Made by a program: the position numbers and the translations under genes. A DNA stretch of 64,000 nt from Streptococcus azizii (GTDB lineage Bacteria > Bacillota > Bacilli > Lactobacillales > Streptococcaceae). Below the pieces are notes generated by a model, which had not been told where the DNA came from, made no database searches, and was given only the letters and a program-made list of their open reading frames with translations. The stretch spans positions 1 through 64,000 of the forward strand of contig NZ_MSPR01000014.1 of assembly GCF_001984715.1 (NCBI RefSeq). The letters are read 5' to 3'. Of this stretch, positions 39,309 through 48,553 are shown in pieces (the first letter of the stretch is position 1; each line of letters begins with the position of its first letter).

Positions 39309-40124
39309 TTATTCAACAGCTGTATACTTAGCTACTTCTTTCAAGTAGTTTTCATATTCACCTGCTTCATCCAATTCTTTAATAATTTTATCAATCTCTT
39401 CTTTTAAGCTCCCGCTATCTTTGGGCATCACAATGGCTTTGGCATTGGTATCTATTTCTGGGAAGCTAGCTTCCGCCATGGCAAGGTCCTTATTTTGAGT
39501 GACGTACCCCAAGGCAACTGGAGAATCGAGCAAGACGGCATCTACTTGACCTGATTTCAACTCGTTAATGGCTTCTCCCATTTGAGTCAAAGAGACGATG
39601 CTAGCCTCTGTCAACTTCTCTTTAGCATAGACTTCTTGGGTCGTTCCCTTTTGAACGGCCAATTTTTTACCGGCTAGACTATCGGTAGAGCGATAGCTAG
39701 CTGCCTCATCTTTTTTGACCAACAAGACATCTTGCACACGATAGTAGGCTTCTGAAAAGTCAAATACCTTCATCCGATCTTCTGACATGGAGAGTCCTGC
39801 AATCGCTATATCTGCCTTCCCATTTTGGACACTGTTTAACACATTATCAAAGCTCATTGAGGATACTTCCAGCGTAACTCCCAATTTTTCAGCAATCTTT
39901 TCTGCCATGAGAATATCAGCACCCACAACCTTATTTTTTCCATCTACCAATGTCTGAAATTCAAATGGTGCATAGTCTGGGCTAGTCGCCACAACTAGAG
40001 TCCCCTTTTCTTTGATTTTCTCCAAGGGTGTCTTTCCAGCTTCCTTACTATTTGAGCCACATGCCACCAAGCTCAAGCCTGCTGCTACTGCTACTAGCCC
40101 TGCCATCATTTTTTTCAATTTCAT
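39309..40124 (-). CDS. Amino-acid ABC transporter substrate-binding lipoprotein
   Basis: The product is 271 aa from ATG 40124. The signal MKLKKMMAGLVAVAAGLSLV is followed by a lipobox cysteine (VAC, Cys22). Periplasmic-binding family 3 motifs are GTLVVATSPDYAPFEF, GADILMAEKIAEKLG and SMSEDRMKVFDFSEAYY. That places it among glutamine/histidine/cystine-type polar amino acid receptors. No permease or ATPase gene lies next to it, so it must work with components elsewhere. It has its own promoter. Confidence 0.9.
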   Translation of the reverse strand: MKLKKMMAGLVAVAAGLSLVACGSNSKEAGKTPLEKIKEKGTLVVATSPDYAPFEFQTLVDGKNKVVGADILMAEKIAEKLGVTLEVSSMSFDNVLNSVQNGKADIAIAGLSMSEDRMKVFDFSEAYYRVQDVLLVKKDEAASYRSTDSLAGKKLAVQKGTTQEVYAKEKLTEASIVSLTQMGEAINELKSGQVDAVLLDSPVALGYVTQNKDLAMAEASFPEIDTNAKAIVMPKDSGSLKEEIDKIIKELDEAGEYENYLKEVAKYTAVE

Positions 40125-40253
40125 CATTCTTCCTCTTTCTATTATTACGATACATGGTTCATCTTTCTAATCATTCCGTCCAGATTAGAAAGTATCATCG
40201 GACTTTCGCTATCATTTTCATCTCATTTTCTCCTATTTTCAAAAGATGATTCT

Positions 40254-40282
40254 ATTCTAAAGAATTTTTATTCACTTGTCAA
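40254..40282 (-). promoter_or_regulatory. Promoter of the substrate-binding-protein gene
   Basis: On the minus strand a perfect TTGACA (40277-40282), a 17-bp spacer and TAGAAT (40254-40259). About 130 nt of leader follow before the ATG. Confidence 0.8.
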
Positions 40283-40652
40283 GTATTTTTTTGTATTTTT
40301 ATGCATTTTATTATAAATAAATAGACTCTCTGTGACTACAGAGACAAGGTGATGACGTATCCTTTTGATTTTTGTTGAGTATTATCCGCTATGTACACCT
40401 TCATATCGCGTTTCTGTTCGTAGAGTCACATTTTCACAATCCCTTCCTCTGACAGTCCTCATTTCTTGTGTCAGACTTAAAACAGTCTATTCCCAGACTG
40501 TTTTAATCCGCTACCTCTTGATAGTCAGGCTTGGGAGTCACTATTGGGCTCACCGGTAGCAGGTACCTGCGGAGAAATTGCACCTCAGAAGTACGACATG
40601 CCGGTCGTACTTCCAAAAAGACCTGACACTGCTGCCAAGCCTTCCCCATCTC
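40283..40652. other. Intergenic region with repeat fragments
   Basis: About 370 bp without a recognisable gene. It has fragments such as TTTGATTTTTGTTGAGTATTA, a terminal sequence of the mosaic family in inverted form, and GAGTCACTATTGGGCTCACCG. No RNA gene was recognised. Confidence 0.5.
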
Positions 40653-41120
40653 CTAGCGAAAATGTTTATCCCATTCCCCATCTTCTCCTTTTTGGGTATA
40701 AAAGAATTCAGATAGGTTGGGGTCATCCATGACTGTTAGAACTTCGAGAAGATCGTAGGCTAGATCCATCTGAGCTAGATCTGCTTTCGGCAACCAAAAG
40801 ACCTCTCCCTCAGCACTTGAACGGAGCTGACCCGAAAAACTGGTGGTTTTATACAGAAAGACCATGTAGCGATGCCCCTCGCTATCTGGCCAATGCTTGA
40901 GACCAACTAAGTGAGGAGCCTCAATGGTCAAGCCCGTCTCCTCCTCAACCTCTCGAACCACAGCATCGTGAAAATTCTCTCCAGACTCGATATGCCCTCC
41001 TGGAAAAGCAATACCAGACCAGCGGTACAATGTGGGGTCTCTACGCTGGGCAACCACCCGTCCTTCAGCATCTTCAATGAGGCACATATTGGTCAGGGTG
41101 ACGAATTCTTTACGCGACAT
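40653..41120 (-). CDS. NUDIX hydrolase (MutT family)
   Basis: The product is 155 aa. The NUDIX box GGHIESGENFHDAVVREVEE plus ETGL is intact (about residues 41-64). The N-terminal FVTLTNMCLIEDAEGRVVAQRR and the later KHWPDSEGHRYMVFLYKT suggest an 8-oxo-dGTP-type or ADP-ribose-type pyrophosphatase. The substrate is not predictable. It is independent of mutX at 22.9 kb. Confidence 0.85.
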   Translation of the reverse strand: MSRKEFVTLTNMCLIEDAEGRVVAQRRDPTLYRWSGIAFPGGHIESGENFHDAVVREVEEETGLTIEAPHLVGLKHWPDSEGHRYMVFLYKTTSFSGQLRSSAEGEVFWLPKADLAQMDLAYDLLEVLTVMDDPNLSEFFYTQKGEDGEWDKHFR

Positions 41121-41450
41121 TGGTTCTCCCTCCTGTTCTGTTGATAGATCATTCTCTTTTCTACTAGCTCCTTATCTAGGTGGAGCAGCTTGCTAGTGTA
41201 ATCATTTATACTCTTTAAAAATCAAAAGGATACGTTGTCAAGAGTCTCGGTGAATTGAACTCGAGCTAAAAGCTCGGAAAAAAGATAGGCAGCTGTTTTG
41301 GCTTTAGCCAATTACAGCTGAGAATCCCCTTTGGGACAAATCTTCCTAGAGTCTTTAGACTCTTCGTCAGATTTCCTATTTTCGCTTTGAGTTTTTCACG
41401 GGCTTTGTATCTTAGTCTCCTTTTGATGTTTATTGAATATAAGAACTGCC
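41121..41450. repeat. Intergenic repeat next to neuA 3' end
   Basis: It starts near 41210 with TACTCTTTAAAAATCAAAAG and GATACG, and ends with the TTTTCGCTTTGAGTTTTTCACGGGC type module (41382-41405) plus TTTGTATCTTA. The inner part (GCTGTTTTGGCTTTAGCC) recurs at about 28770 and 59765. Confidence 0.85.
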
Positions 41451-42689
41451 TTATGAGGGAGTGACAAAATGGAGTAGTTCCTCCAATAATACTTGGGTTC
41501 CCTCTTCATTAAAATGAAGTCCATCAGAAGTATAGGCAAATTTCAAATGTCCATCCTGCGAAAGAGTCTGGTTCACATCTAACAATGCAATCTGCTCCTG
41601 TGCACAATAGGTCATCAACCATTTATTGAGTTCTTCTACCCGGCTGTTATCCACCCGATCTCTAAACAGGGCATAAGCGACAGTCGTCACGAAAATTGAA
41701 ATATGGCGCTCTCTACATTTTGTAAACAGATTGCGATAGTTTTCCTTGATGTCCTCTAGCTCATAGGCTGTGATAATATCATTGATTCCAAGTGAAATCA
41801 GGACGGAAGAAAGCGGTTTTTGTAGGATACTATCACTATTTTCTACTACCGTAGCTAGGGTCACTCCTCCTAAACTCAAATTAGTATAGGTCGGAATAGC
41901 AACCGAACAAAGACGACTATCTCCTAGAATGATATTCTGTTCCCAATCGGACTCTAGGAACTGCTGGTAGAGGGTCCGATAGTGGTGTTTACTCCTCTTC
42001 TCCCGTTTAGGATAATCAAAGTAGATACTTCCGATAATTTTGAGAAAGTCCTCTCTATCATCTACATCTACTGACGACGCTTTATCCATCAAATAAGCCT
42101 TTGTTTTTGGTGAAAAATAGGTCTTATATTTTAGATAAACTGCTTTAGAAGAAATGTAAATAGCTCCATTTGGCATGTATAATTTTTTCGGATCGTTTTG
42201 TCGCCGATAATTGCCTCCTACGCCAACAATATCCTTTGCATAATCATTGTCATCTAGCTCTGTAAATAAAATAGGAGATTTATCTACTTTTACGAAACTA
42301 ACCACATTCTCTACATCTTCGCTCTCATACAGTTGCAAAGCCTCTCTGATATGAGCGCCTGTCCGTAAGGGAGAAGTGACTTGGAGAAGGACAAACACTT
42401 GGTCGTCATCAAAGTCTTTCAAAAACTCTTCATTCACTTCGTAAGATGTCGTTGTATCCAAGGCTAACTCCTTGGGTCTTAATAAGACCCGAATTCCCTT
42501 GCTCTCACAAATTTCCTTGTAAAGGGGAGAATCAGTACTGACATAAATATCTTCCTTGGCAAAGCACCCCGACTCAATAGCCGCATCAATCGTATGGAAA
42601 ATCATCGGTTTTCCATCTAAAAATAACATATTTTTATTCGGCAATCCTTTAGAGCCCGCCCGCGCTGGAATGATACAAACTGGTTTCAT
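41451..42689 (-). CDS. neuA: CMP-sialic acid synthetase with C-terminal SGNH esterase domain
   Basis: The product is 412 aa, the long streptococcal form. Residues 1 to about 230 are the cytidylyltransferase (CIIPARAGSKGLPNKN start; LLQVTSPLRTGAHI). Residues about 250-412 are an SGNH hydrolase: GDSRL (Ser), SLGGVTLA (Gly), LGINDI (Asn) and SDGLHFN (Asp-His). In group B streptococcus the homologue both activates sialic acid with CTP and removes its O-acetyl group. It is last in the capsule transcript, and NeuD precedes it by 11 bp. Confidence 0.95.
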   Translation of the reverse strand: MKPVCIIPARAGSKGLPNKNMLFLDGKPMIFHTIDAAIESGCFAKEDIYVSTDSPLYKEICESKGIRVLLRPKELALDTTTSYEVNEEFLKDFDDDQVFVLLQVTSPLRTGAHIREALQLYESEDVENVVSFVKVDKSPILFTELDDNDYAKDIVGVGGNYRRQNDPKKLYMPNGAIYISSKAVYLKYKTYFSPKTKAYLMDKASSVDVDDREDFLKIIGSIYFDYPKREKRSKHHYRTLYQQFLESDWEQNIILGDSRLCSVAIPTYTNLSLGGVTLATVVENSDSILQKPLSSVLISLGINDIITAYELEDIKENYRNLFTKCRERHISIFVTTVAYALFRDRVDNSRVEELNKWLMTYCAQEQIALLDVNQTLSQDGHLKFAYTSDGLHFNEEGTQVLLEELLHFVTPS

Positions 42690-42700
42690 TTTCTTCTCCC

Positions 42701-43330
42701 TTATTTTATCTTCTTAGCAGGAACACCGACATAGGTTCCCGACTCCAAAATCGGCTGAACAACAACTGTCCCAGCACCTAATACTGTGTAAGGAGCAATC
42801 CTTAGGTTCTGAATGATGATGCTACCGCTACCAATATAGCAACCCTCACCAATGGTACAAAGACCATTGATTGTGGTGCCAGGTGTAATATTGCAATGTG
42901 GGTGAACCAGTGAATGATGCTCAACAATGGCTCCTGTATTGATGATACAGTTGTCATAAATCTCAGAGTCCATCCCTATGAAACTGCTAAAACCGACAAA
43001 AATCCCTCGACCTTTGATACTATCTTGTGAAAAAATATTTGCCTGCCGGCTGATAATATTGATCAAGCAGTCATAATACTGCTCTGCAATTTGCTCAAAA
43101 ATTTCTTTTCTCTTAATATTATCACCAATCGTGATAAATACACAGTCTACTATCTTATCCCTTAAAAAAGTAATGATATTGGAAGTATCACTAAAGACAG
43201 GGTAGCCCCTATATTCCGTAATATCCTTATCATCAAAGTACCCTACAAACTCATACTCTTCTTGATCAATCCAAGGTAGTACCCCATCTGAAAAACTGCC
43301 TGCTCCAATAAAGGCTAATTTTTTTTTCAT
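42701..43330 (-). CDS. neuD: Sialic acid O-acetyltransferase
   Basis: The product is 209 aa from ATG 43330 (the longer frame from 43378 overlaps neuC). N-terminal nucleotide-sugar-like Rossmann segment (LAFIGAGSFSDGVLPW), then a left-handed beta-helix of hexapeptide repeats (IINTGAIVEHHSLVHPHCN; GEGCYIGSGSIIIQNLRIAP). It belongs to the NeuD/PglD sugar acyltransferase family. In streptococci NeuD acetylates sialic acid before activation. The SD AGGACAG precedes the start, 10 bp after neuC. Confidence 0.9.
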   Translation of the reverse strand: MKKKLAFIGAGSFSDGVLPWIDQEEYEFVGYFDDKDITEYRGYPVFSDTSNIITFLRDKIVDCVFITIGDNIKRKEIFEQIAEQYYDCLINIISRQANIFSQDSIKGRGIFVGFSSFIGMDSEIYDNCIINTGAIVEHHSLVHPHCNITPGTTINGLCTIGEGCYIGSGSIIIQNLRIAPYTVLGAGTVVVQPILESGTYVGVPAKKIK

Positions 43331-43340
43331 CATCTGTCCT

Positions 43341-44474
43341 CTACATATCTGAAAATTCTTTAACCACCTTATCGCCATTTTCTTCCAGATAGTCTACAAT
43401 GATGGCCACCGCCCTATCTGAAGAATGTGCTTGCTCATAAGGATTACTGTAGTCCTCTACAGCCTTCAACTTTTCTAAGCCTAACAGGATTTCCCCCGTA
43501 TTTGCCCGAACATCTATGACACTTTTCCCTCTTAGACGTCCTAATTGACGGTTTCCAATATTTAGGGTGGCTACCTGTAAGGAGGGAACCTCAATCAAGC
43601 CAGAAGAGGAATTGCCGATAAGACCATTGGAATGCTTGATTAGAGAATGGTAGGCCTGGGTCGTTAGAGATGTAAACTGGTGGCAATTTGAGTGTTGGTC
43701 AATGTAGTCGTTGATTAACGTCCGTATCATATCCGAGTCTGTATCGGAATTAGAACCGATAAAGATGCACTGTTGAGCTGCTTTATCCAAGGCTGCCAAT
43801 AGTTGCTGCACCTGTTCTTCTACCCGACCATCCTCTAAGGTTACTGGATGAAATAGAACAACATAGTAATCTTCTTCCAAGCCTATCTGCAACTGCTCCT
43901 CTAACTCTGCTTTCGTTAAGAAGGTTTGAGACAAGACATTCTCGACTCCTAGCGCACCTATGGTATGAACGTTTTTCTCCTGTTCTCCTAATTGTAAGAC
44001 GCGTTTGTGAAATTCATCACTTGCTACAAGGTGAAGATGGGACATTTTTGTAATCGCATGTCGAATCGATTCATCAAAGTTCCCAAGGGTTTTTTCGCCA
44101 CCGTGAATATGACAAATAGGAATCGTATAGATCAAGGCAACATTGGCTACCGGCAACATTTCATATCTATCTCCTAAAATGATGATCAAATCATACTGGT
44201 TCTGTGAAAAAATATGTCCCAACTGCTGGGTTAAAAGAGCCATTGAGGTCACAATCGTCTCTTTAGAAGTGTCTTCCAGATGTAAGGGAACTTTTATGAC
44301 TTCAAAACCATCCGCTTCAATTATTTTATAAGTATAACCATACTTCTCCTCTAAATGCATGGCTGTTACAATTACTTCCAGCTGAATCCCTTCTTGGGCT
44401 CTTAGTTTTTTCAGCAACGTTCTCATGATGCCGTATTCTGCTCGTGAGCCTGTCACTACGCAAATCTTTTTCAT
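43341..44474 (-). CDS. neuC: UDP-GlcNAc 2-epimerase (hydrolysing)
   Basis: The product is 377 aa from ATG 44474; an upstream ATG at 44483 would sit too close to the SD AAAGGAAC. It hydrolyses UDP-GlcNAc to ManNAc, the first committed step of sialic acid synthesis. VVTGSRAEYGIMRTLLKK at the start, ILGDRYEMLPVANVALI, and GNSSSGLIEVPSLQVATLNI near residue 285 are characteristic. It is followed by neuD and preceded, after a repeat block, by neuB. Confidence 0.95.
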   Translation of the reverse strand: MKKICVVTGSRAEYGIMRTLLKKLRAQEGIQLEVIVTAMHLEEKYGYTYKIIEADGFEVIKVPLHLEDTSKETIVTSMALLTQQLGHIFSQNQYDLIIILGDRYEMLPVANVALIYTIPICHIHGGEKTLGNFDESIRHAITKMSHLHLVASDEFHKRVLQLGEQEKNVHTIGALGVENVLSQTFLTKAELEEQLQIGLEEDYYVVLFHPVTLEDGRVEEQVQQLLAALDKAAQQCIFIGSNSDTDSDMIRTLINDYIDQHSNCHQFTSLTTQAYHSLIKHSNGLIGNSSSGLIEVPSLQVATLNIGNRQLGRLRGKSVIDVRANTGEILLGLEKLKAVEDYSNPYEQAHSSDRAVAIIVDYLEENGDKVVKEFSDM

Positions 44475-44960
44475 TTGTATCATCCGTTCCTTTTATTCTG
44501 TTTTTATGAAGTAAGCTACCAGTAACCCCATATTGTTTTGGGTCCCTCCATCCCACCTGCCACACCCAAGGTAGGCCACTGAGTGAGTGGGACATCCCAG
44601 TCTATAGTCTTTTCGTTTACTTTTAGTGCTTGCTCCACTCGTGTCAATAGCGAGAGGATCCTTCAACAGTCTAATGACTGTTGAAGCGAGCAAAGCAAAA
44701 ATGGGATTGAAACCGTTCGGTGAACTGTTTCAGCCTGAGCCTAGAAATTTGAGAGCGAAGTGGGCAAGGTTGGAAATAGGGAAACGGAGTTTCAAACCAC
44801 CACTTTTTTGATGAAAGGTGGTAGGCTGAAAACCTCCACTGGAGCTTTTCACTCGTCGAAGTAATAAAAGGTAAACTAAGTGAGTATAAAACAAAAGCAC
44901 TATCATTTTCATCAAGTATCTACTAGCAATCAGGAAATGCAAGTCCCATCGTTTGTCAGC
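44475..44960. repeat. Repeat block between neuB and neuC
   Basis: About 485 bp. It includes the hairpin CTTCAACAGTC/GACTGTTGAAG (44660-44686) and a module 44709-44864 that is an inverted near-identical copy of 62937-63092. An older module containing ACTTTTAGTGCTTGC is at 44601-44650. It interrupts the neu gene set. No gene was found here. Confidence 0.9.
44709..44864 (+). repeat. Left arm of a capsule-flanking inverted repeat
   Basis: About 156 bp, including GAGCCTAGAAATTTGAGAGC, GGAAATAGGGAAACGGAGTT and GAAAACCTCCACTGGAGC. It matches the reverse complement of 62937-63092 apart from a few changes (AAACCACCAC against TAACGACCAC). Confidence 0.92.
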
Positions 44961-45977
44961 TTATCCCTGCCAATCAAAATCTGAATGTCTAATCAGCTCG
45001 TCCTCTATAAAATCATGTTCACTCGTTTGCCCTAGCACCTGGTACCAATCCATGGGAGAAATACCATTTCCTGGGCGTTTTACTGTAATATTTTCTTCTG
45101 TAAAGCGTTCACCTTTTTGGATTGCCCTCTTAGCAATAATGGATTTGCGAGCCACAATCTTGTTCTTGATTTCTGCTGCTACAGGTTCTTTGATATTCCG
45201 TCCTAACGATTGTTCAGTCACACGTACTCCTGATACTAATTTTGCTAAAATATCTGGAGTTGCGCTGGCTTTATGGTCTGGTCCAGGCATATTCTGATCC
45301 AAAGTAAAGTGTTTTTCAATGACTTCAGCCCCCAGAGCTGTTGCTGCAATCGCCGCCTCGTAGCCAATACTGTGATCCGAAAAACCAATCTTATGCCCCT
45401 TAAATTCTGCCTGTAGGGTAGGAAGAACTCGTAGGTTTAGATCTGAATAATTGGTCGGATACTCTGTCGTACAATGGAGGATAGTAATATCACTTGTTCC
45501 ATTCTTCTCTAAAATAGCTACTGCTTGGTGAATCTCTGCCATGGTAGCCATCCCTGTTGAGAGAATGACCTTCTTACCTTGTCTGCCGATTTTCTCCAAA
45601 TAGGGAAGGTTGGTAATCTCTCCTGATGGAATTTTATAAACAGACATTCCTGTACCAATCAAGAAATCTAATGACACATCATCAAAGGGGGTAGAAAAAA
45701 CGTCAACCCCTTTTTCATTACAGTAATCTCTCAACTCCAGATATTCGTCAAAACTAAGCTCTAACTTCTTGGTCATCTCTAACTGACTATCTGCTTCTCC
45801 CGTTGTCTTTTTTTGGTAGTCTGCTTTGGGAGCAAACTTAGAAATCAGTAAATCTGCTTTAAATGTTTGAAATTTCACTGCATCGACGCCACATTCAACT
45901 GCAACGTCCACCATTTTTTTAGCTAGTTGAAAATCTCCATTATGATTACAACCAATTTCTGCGATAAGATAAACCAC
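44961..45977 (-). CDS. neuB: N-acetylneuraminic acid synthase
   Basis: The product is 338 aa from a GTG at 45977 with the SD GGAGAAAA. It condenses ManNAc with PEP. The TIM-barrel part begins VYLIAEIGCNHNGDFQLAKK, with YKIPSGEITNLPYLEKIG and HCTTEYPTNYSDLNLRVLP. The C-terminal SAF antifreeze-like domain (about residues 285-338) has IAKRAIQKGERFTEENITVK. It is the first neu gene downstream of wzx. Confidence 0.96.
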   Translation of the reverse strand: MVYLIAEIGCNHNGDFQLAKKMVDVAVECGVDAVKFQTFKADLLISKFAPKADYQKKTTGEADSQLEMTKKLELSFDEYLELRDYCNEKGVDVFSTPFDDVSLDFLIGTGMSVYKIPSGEITNLPYLEKIGRQGKKVILSTGMATMAEIHQAVAILEKNGTSDITILHCTTEYPTNYSDLNLRVLPTLQAEFKGHKIGFSDHSIGYEAAIAATALGAEVIEKHFTLDQNMPGPDHKASATPDILAKLVSGVRVTEQSLGRNIKEPVAAEIKNKIVARKSIIAKRAIQKGERFTEENITVKRPGNGISPMDWYQVLGQTSEHDFIEDELIRHSDFDWQG

Positions 45978-46263
45978 TAATTTTTCTCCTCTATTGTATT
46001 CAATGCAGTTAGGCTACTGCAAAAGGCCAAGAGACACTCGGATGAGGTTCAATAGCCCATTTCTTTCCCTCAACCGCTTCATGATTGCAGAGAATCATCC
46101 ACGGCTTTGGTTTTGACACTCCATCAAGATTAAAGGGCTTGGTCAACTTGTCTCGGTGAGTAAACAGTTGACCGAGTATCATGTTGATTTTCAAAAAGTA
46201 TACCTAGCATCGTCTGATTCCAACTATTTGATGCCTACAACAAGAACACCTTATTGTTGTCGT
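45978..46263. other. Spacer between wzx and neuB
   Basis: 286 bp. A 61-codon frame (46009-46194, minus) reads KPWMILCNHEAVEGKKWAIE and related text, with no family I recognise. It may be a remnant of a deleted gene. No SD or terminator was clear. Confidence 0.4.
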
Positions 46264-47652
46264 TTATCGTTTACGGACGAACGTTATGATGTAGCTTCGA
46301 TAATAATAAGCATAGGCGAATAGGATGACGAGACCGATTGACCAACGGAGCCACAGCCATTGGCTAAAGGCAGTCATCATAATAGCGTAAAGGAAACTGA
46401 CGGTAACTAAGACCACGTAGGTCTTTTCACTGACATCCTGATAGCCATATTTTTTCTTAGAAACCAAATGATGTAGTAACAATAGGAAAAAATAGGATAT
46501 GAGGGTCGCATAAGCAGCTCCATTGATTCCAAAATTGGGAATCAGAACCAGATTCAAAACAAAATTAAGACCCGCTGCTAGTAAGGTTCCCAAAGGAATC
46601 ATCCGAGTATCTGCATAATAAAACTGGATATTCACTGGAAAGGTGTAGAGAAACACAAAGAAATAGCTGACAACTATCAAGGCGATGAAGTTATTCCCAT
46701 ACTGATAGGCTGTGCCACCTAGAAGTAAAGAAAGCTCTGGAAAAATCGTCAAATACCCAAGGGTTAAAAAGAGACCGATTGAGAGGTACTGCGTAATCAC
46801 CTGTTGCAAGTGTGCCAGTTTTTTCTTTCGAGCATCAAAGAACCAGGGAACCCAGGCAGTATTGACACTTCCTAACACAATCTGAATGACCAAGCCGACA
46901 TTATATCCAAAGCTATAAAGAGCCACTTCCTTCGTTGTCATCATCTTCCCCAACATGATACGATCCAACTGATTCAGTAACTGATGTCCCACATTATGAA
47001 AAATGAGCGGCAACGAGACAGCTAAGATAAACTGGATATATTTGCGGTCTAGCAATGGTTCTCGTCGGCTATATAAGAAATAGATGGCTACAAGAGCAAC
47101 CAATAAGCTGGGAACAAAATTGCCAATGACCCGAGCGAGGAAATCATCCTCCATCCAGTAGATTAGTAGGATGGAAAGAATCGTATTTAAAATAGCACTG
47201 ATGGCAGAAAAATATAGGGTGACGGTAGCCTTCTGATGTTGGATAAAATACTGTCCCCAAAAATTAACCACATATTGACAGTAGCTTTGAACAACTAAAG
47301 CAAGTGTCAAGGGCGGGGTTAAGTCTAGTAGCATAGAGAGTTTATCTTGGATTAGAATAGTCACCAAAAGTACAGTCACAAAGAAGATATTGGAAAGGGT
47401 GAAGGCACTCACTGCATACCGCTGATACTCTGCTTCTGGATACTTAACCCTCGCTGAACTCAGAGACCCCGCCGTTTGTAAGCCGATAAAAAGGGAAAAC
47501 AAACTTATCCAAGCCATGTATAGATTAAACTGTCCATAGACTTCTGGAGAAATAATGCGGGTATAGATAGGCAGAGTAATAAAAGCCAAGCCTTGAATCA
47601 GTAAATTTCCAACTGTAAAGATCATACCCGATTTAAATAATTTACTTCTCAC
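46264..47652 (-). CDS. Wzx-type polysaccharide repeat-unit flippase
   Basis: The product is 462 aa from a GTG at 47652 preceded by GAGAGGAAAG. Roughly 12-14 membrane helices run through the length, with the MATE/PST family start (KSGMIFTVGNLLIQGLAFIT) and PEVYGQFNLYMAW. It would move the lipid-linked capsule repeat across the membrane. It overlaps the sialyltransferase gene by 11 bp. Confidence 0.9.
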   Translation of the reverse strand: MRSKLFKSGMIFTVGNLLIQGLAFITLPIYTRIISPEVYGQFNLYMAWISLFSLFIGLQTAGSLSSARVKYPEAEYQRYAVSAFTLSNIFFVTVLLVTILIQDKLSMLLDLTPPLTLALVVQSYCQYVVNFWGQYFIQHQKATVTLYFSAISAILNTILSILLIYWMEDDFLARVIGNFVPSLLVALVAIYFLYSRREPLLDRKYIQFILAVSLPLIFHNVGHQLLNQLDRIMLGKMMTTKEVALYSFGYNVGLVIQIVLGSVNTAWVPWFFDARKKKLAHLQQVITQYLSIGLFLTLGYLTIFPELSLLLGGTAYQYGNNFIALIVVSYFFVFLYTFPVNIQFYYADTRMIPLGTLLAAGLNFVLNLVLIPNFGINGAAYATLISYFFLLLLHHLVSKKKYGYQDVSEKTYVVLVTVSFLYAIMMTAFSQWLWLRWSIGLVILFAYAYYYRSYIITFVRKR

Positions 47653-48553
47653 ACATCTTTCCTCTCATATCCCATAACACTATTTTTTCACCGACACAAC
47701 TTAGATACTCAAGCGCCGTAGACGAGTGAGTAATTCCCGTATCAAAGTAATACTTGCCGACAAATTCATAGAGTTCCATAGGGACATTCTGTTTCAAAAA
47801 AATAACACCTTTAATCGCTGAATAGTCCACCTGATCTCTAGGATGAACCTTAAAATAGATTGTCCTATTATCCTTATAGGAGTCAACGATTTCCTGGTAA
47901 AAGGCTAGCTGCTGCTCAGCAGTTTCAAATCCAGGCAAGCCATCTTGATACAGAGGCTGCGTCAGTACCAACAGGCTATCTTGGGGGCCAACCTCAATCG
48001 GTTCTACTGCAAACAAGGCAAGCAAACGTTCTTTTTGAGGGTCTGACAAGTTGGAAAATAATTCGACTCTCGGTACTTCTTTACACTTTTTCCTTCGCTT
48101 ATCTGTTTCTTTCAGTACATCTATGCTATTTAACTCAATCTGTTTGGCATGCTTGCTATAACCAAAAGGTAAATAATTCCTAAAAATAAAATAGTAAATC
48201 TGCCGCAGACGAGAAAATTCGTCTGGATAAGAGTGATAGGCATAATAATTGTAGCCATCTTCCAGCAGATAATGAGGGATTTTGTGCCTTCTCAAATATT
48301 GACCGATATGTGTCCAATCATTAAACAAGTAAATATCACTATCCGCTTTTAAATCATACTGCTCATAGTTCGTACACGTTTCATCCTCAAGGAAGATCGT
48401 TCCTGTATAATTGAGGCTTCTCAACCTCTCAACTAAGAGTTCTCTATCACGAATGCTATCAAATAATAAAAGCTGACTCTCTTCACACCAGTCTACGTGG
48501 CACATCGTAATGAGCAGATGGTAGACGGTGTGACAAATGTATATTTTCTTCAT
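47642..48553 (-). CDS. GT52-like sialyltransferase
   Basis: The product is 303 aa. Family 52-like features: a start of MKKIYICHTVYHLLITMCHV, the acidic LLEDGYNYYAYHSYPDEF, KVHPRDQVDYS with the HP motif, and THSSTALEYLS near the end. Similar enzymes (the S. suis and group B streptococcus capsule sialyltransferases, as I recall) add sialic acid to capsule galactose. The neu genes downstream provide CMP-sialic acid. The first gene after a 700-bp repeat block. Confidence 0.8.
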   Translation of the reverse strand: MKKIYICHTVYHLLITMCHVDWCEESQLLLFDSIRDRELLVERLRSLNYTGTIFLEDETCTNYEQYDLKADSDIYLFNDWTHIGQYLRRHKIPHYLLEDGYNYYAYHSYPDEFSRLRQIYYFIFRNYLPFGYSKHAKQIELNSIDVLKETDKRRKKCKEVPRVELFSNLSDPQKERLLALFAVEPIEVGPQDSLLVLTQPLYQDGLPGFETAEQQLAFYQEIVDSYKDNRTIYFKVHPRDQVDYSAIKGVIFLKQNVPMELYEFVGKYYFDTGITHSSTALEYLSCVGEKIVLWDMRGKMCEK

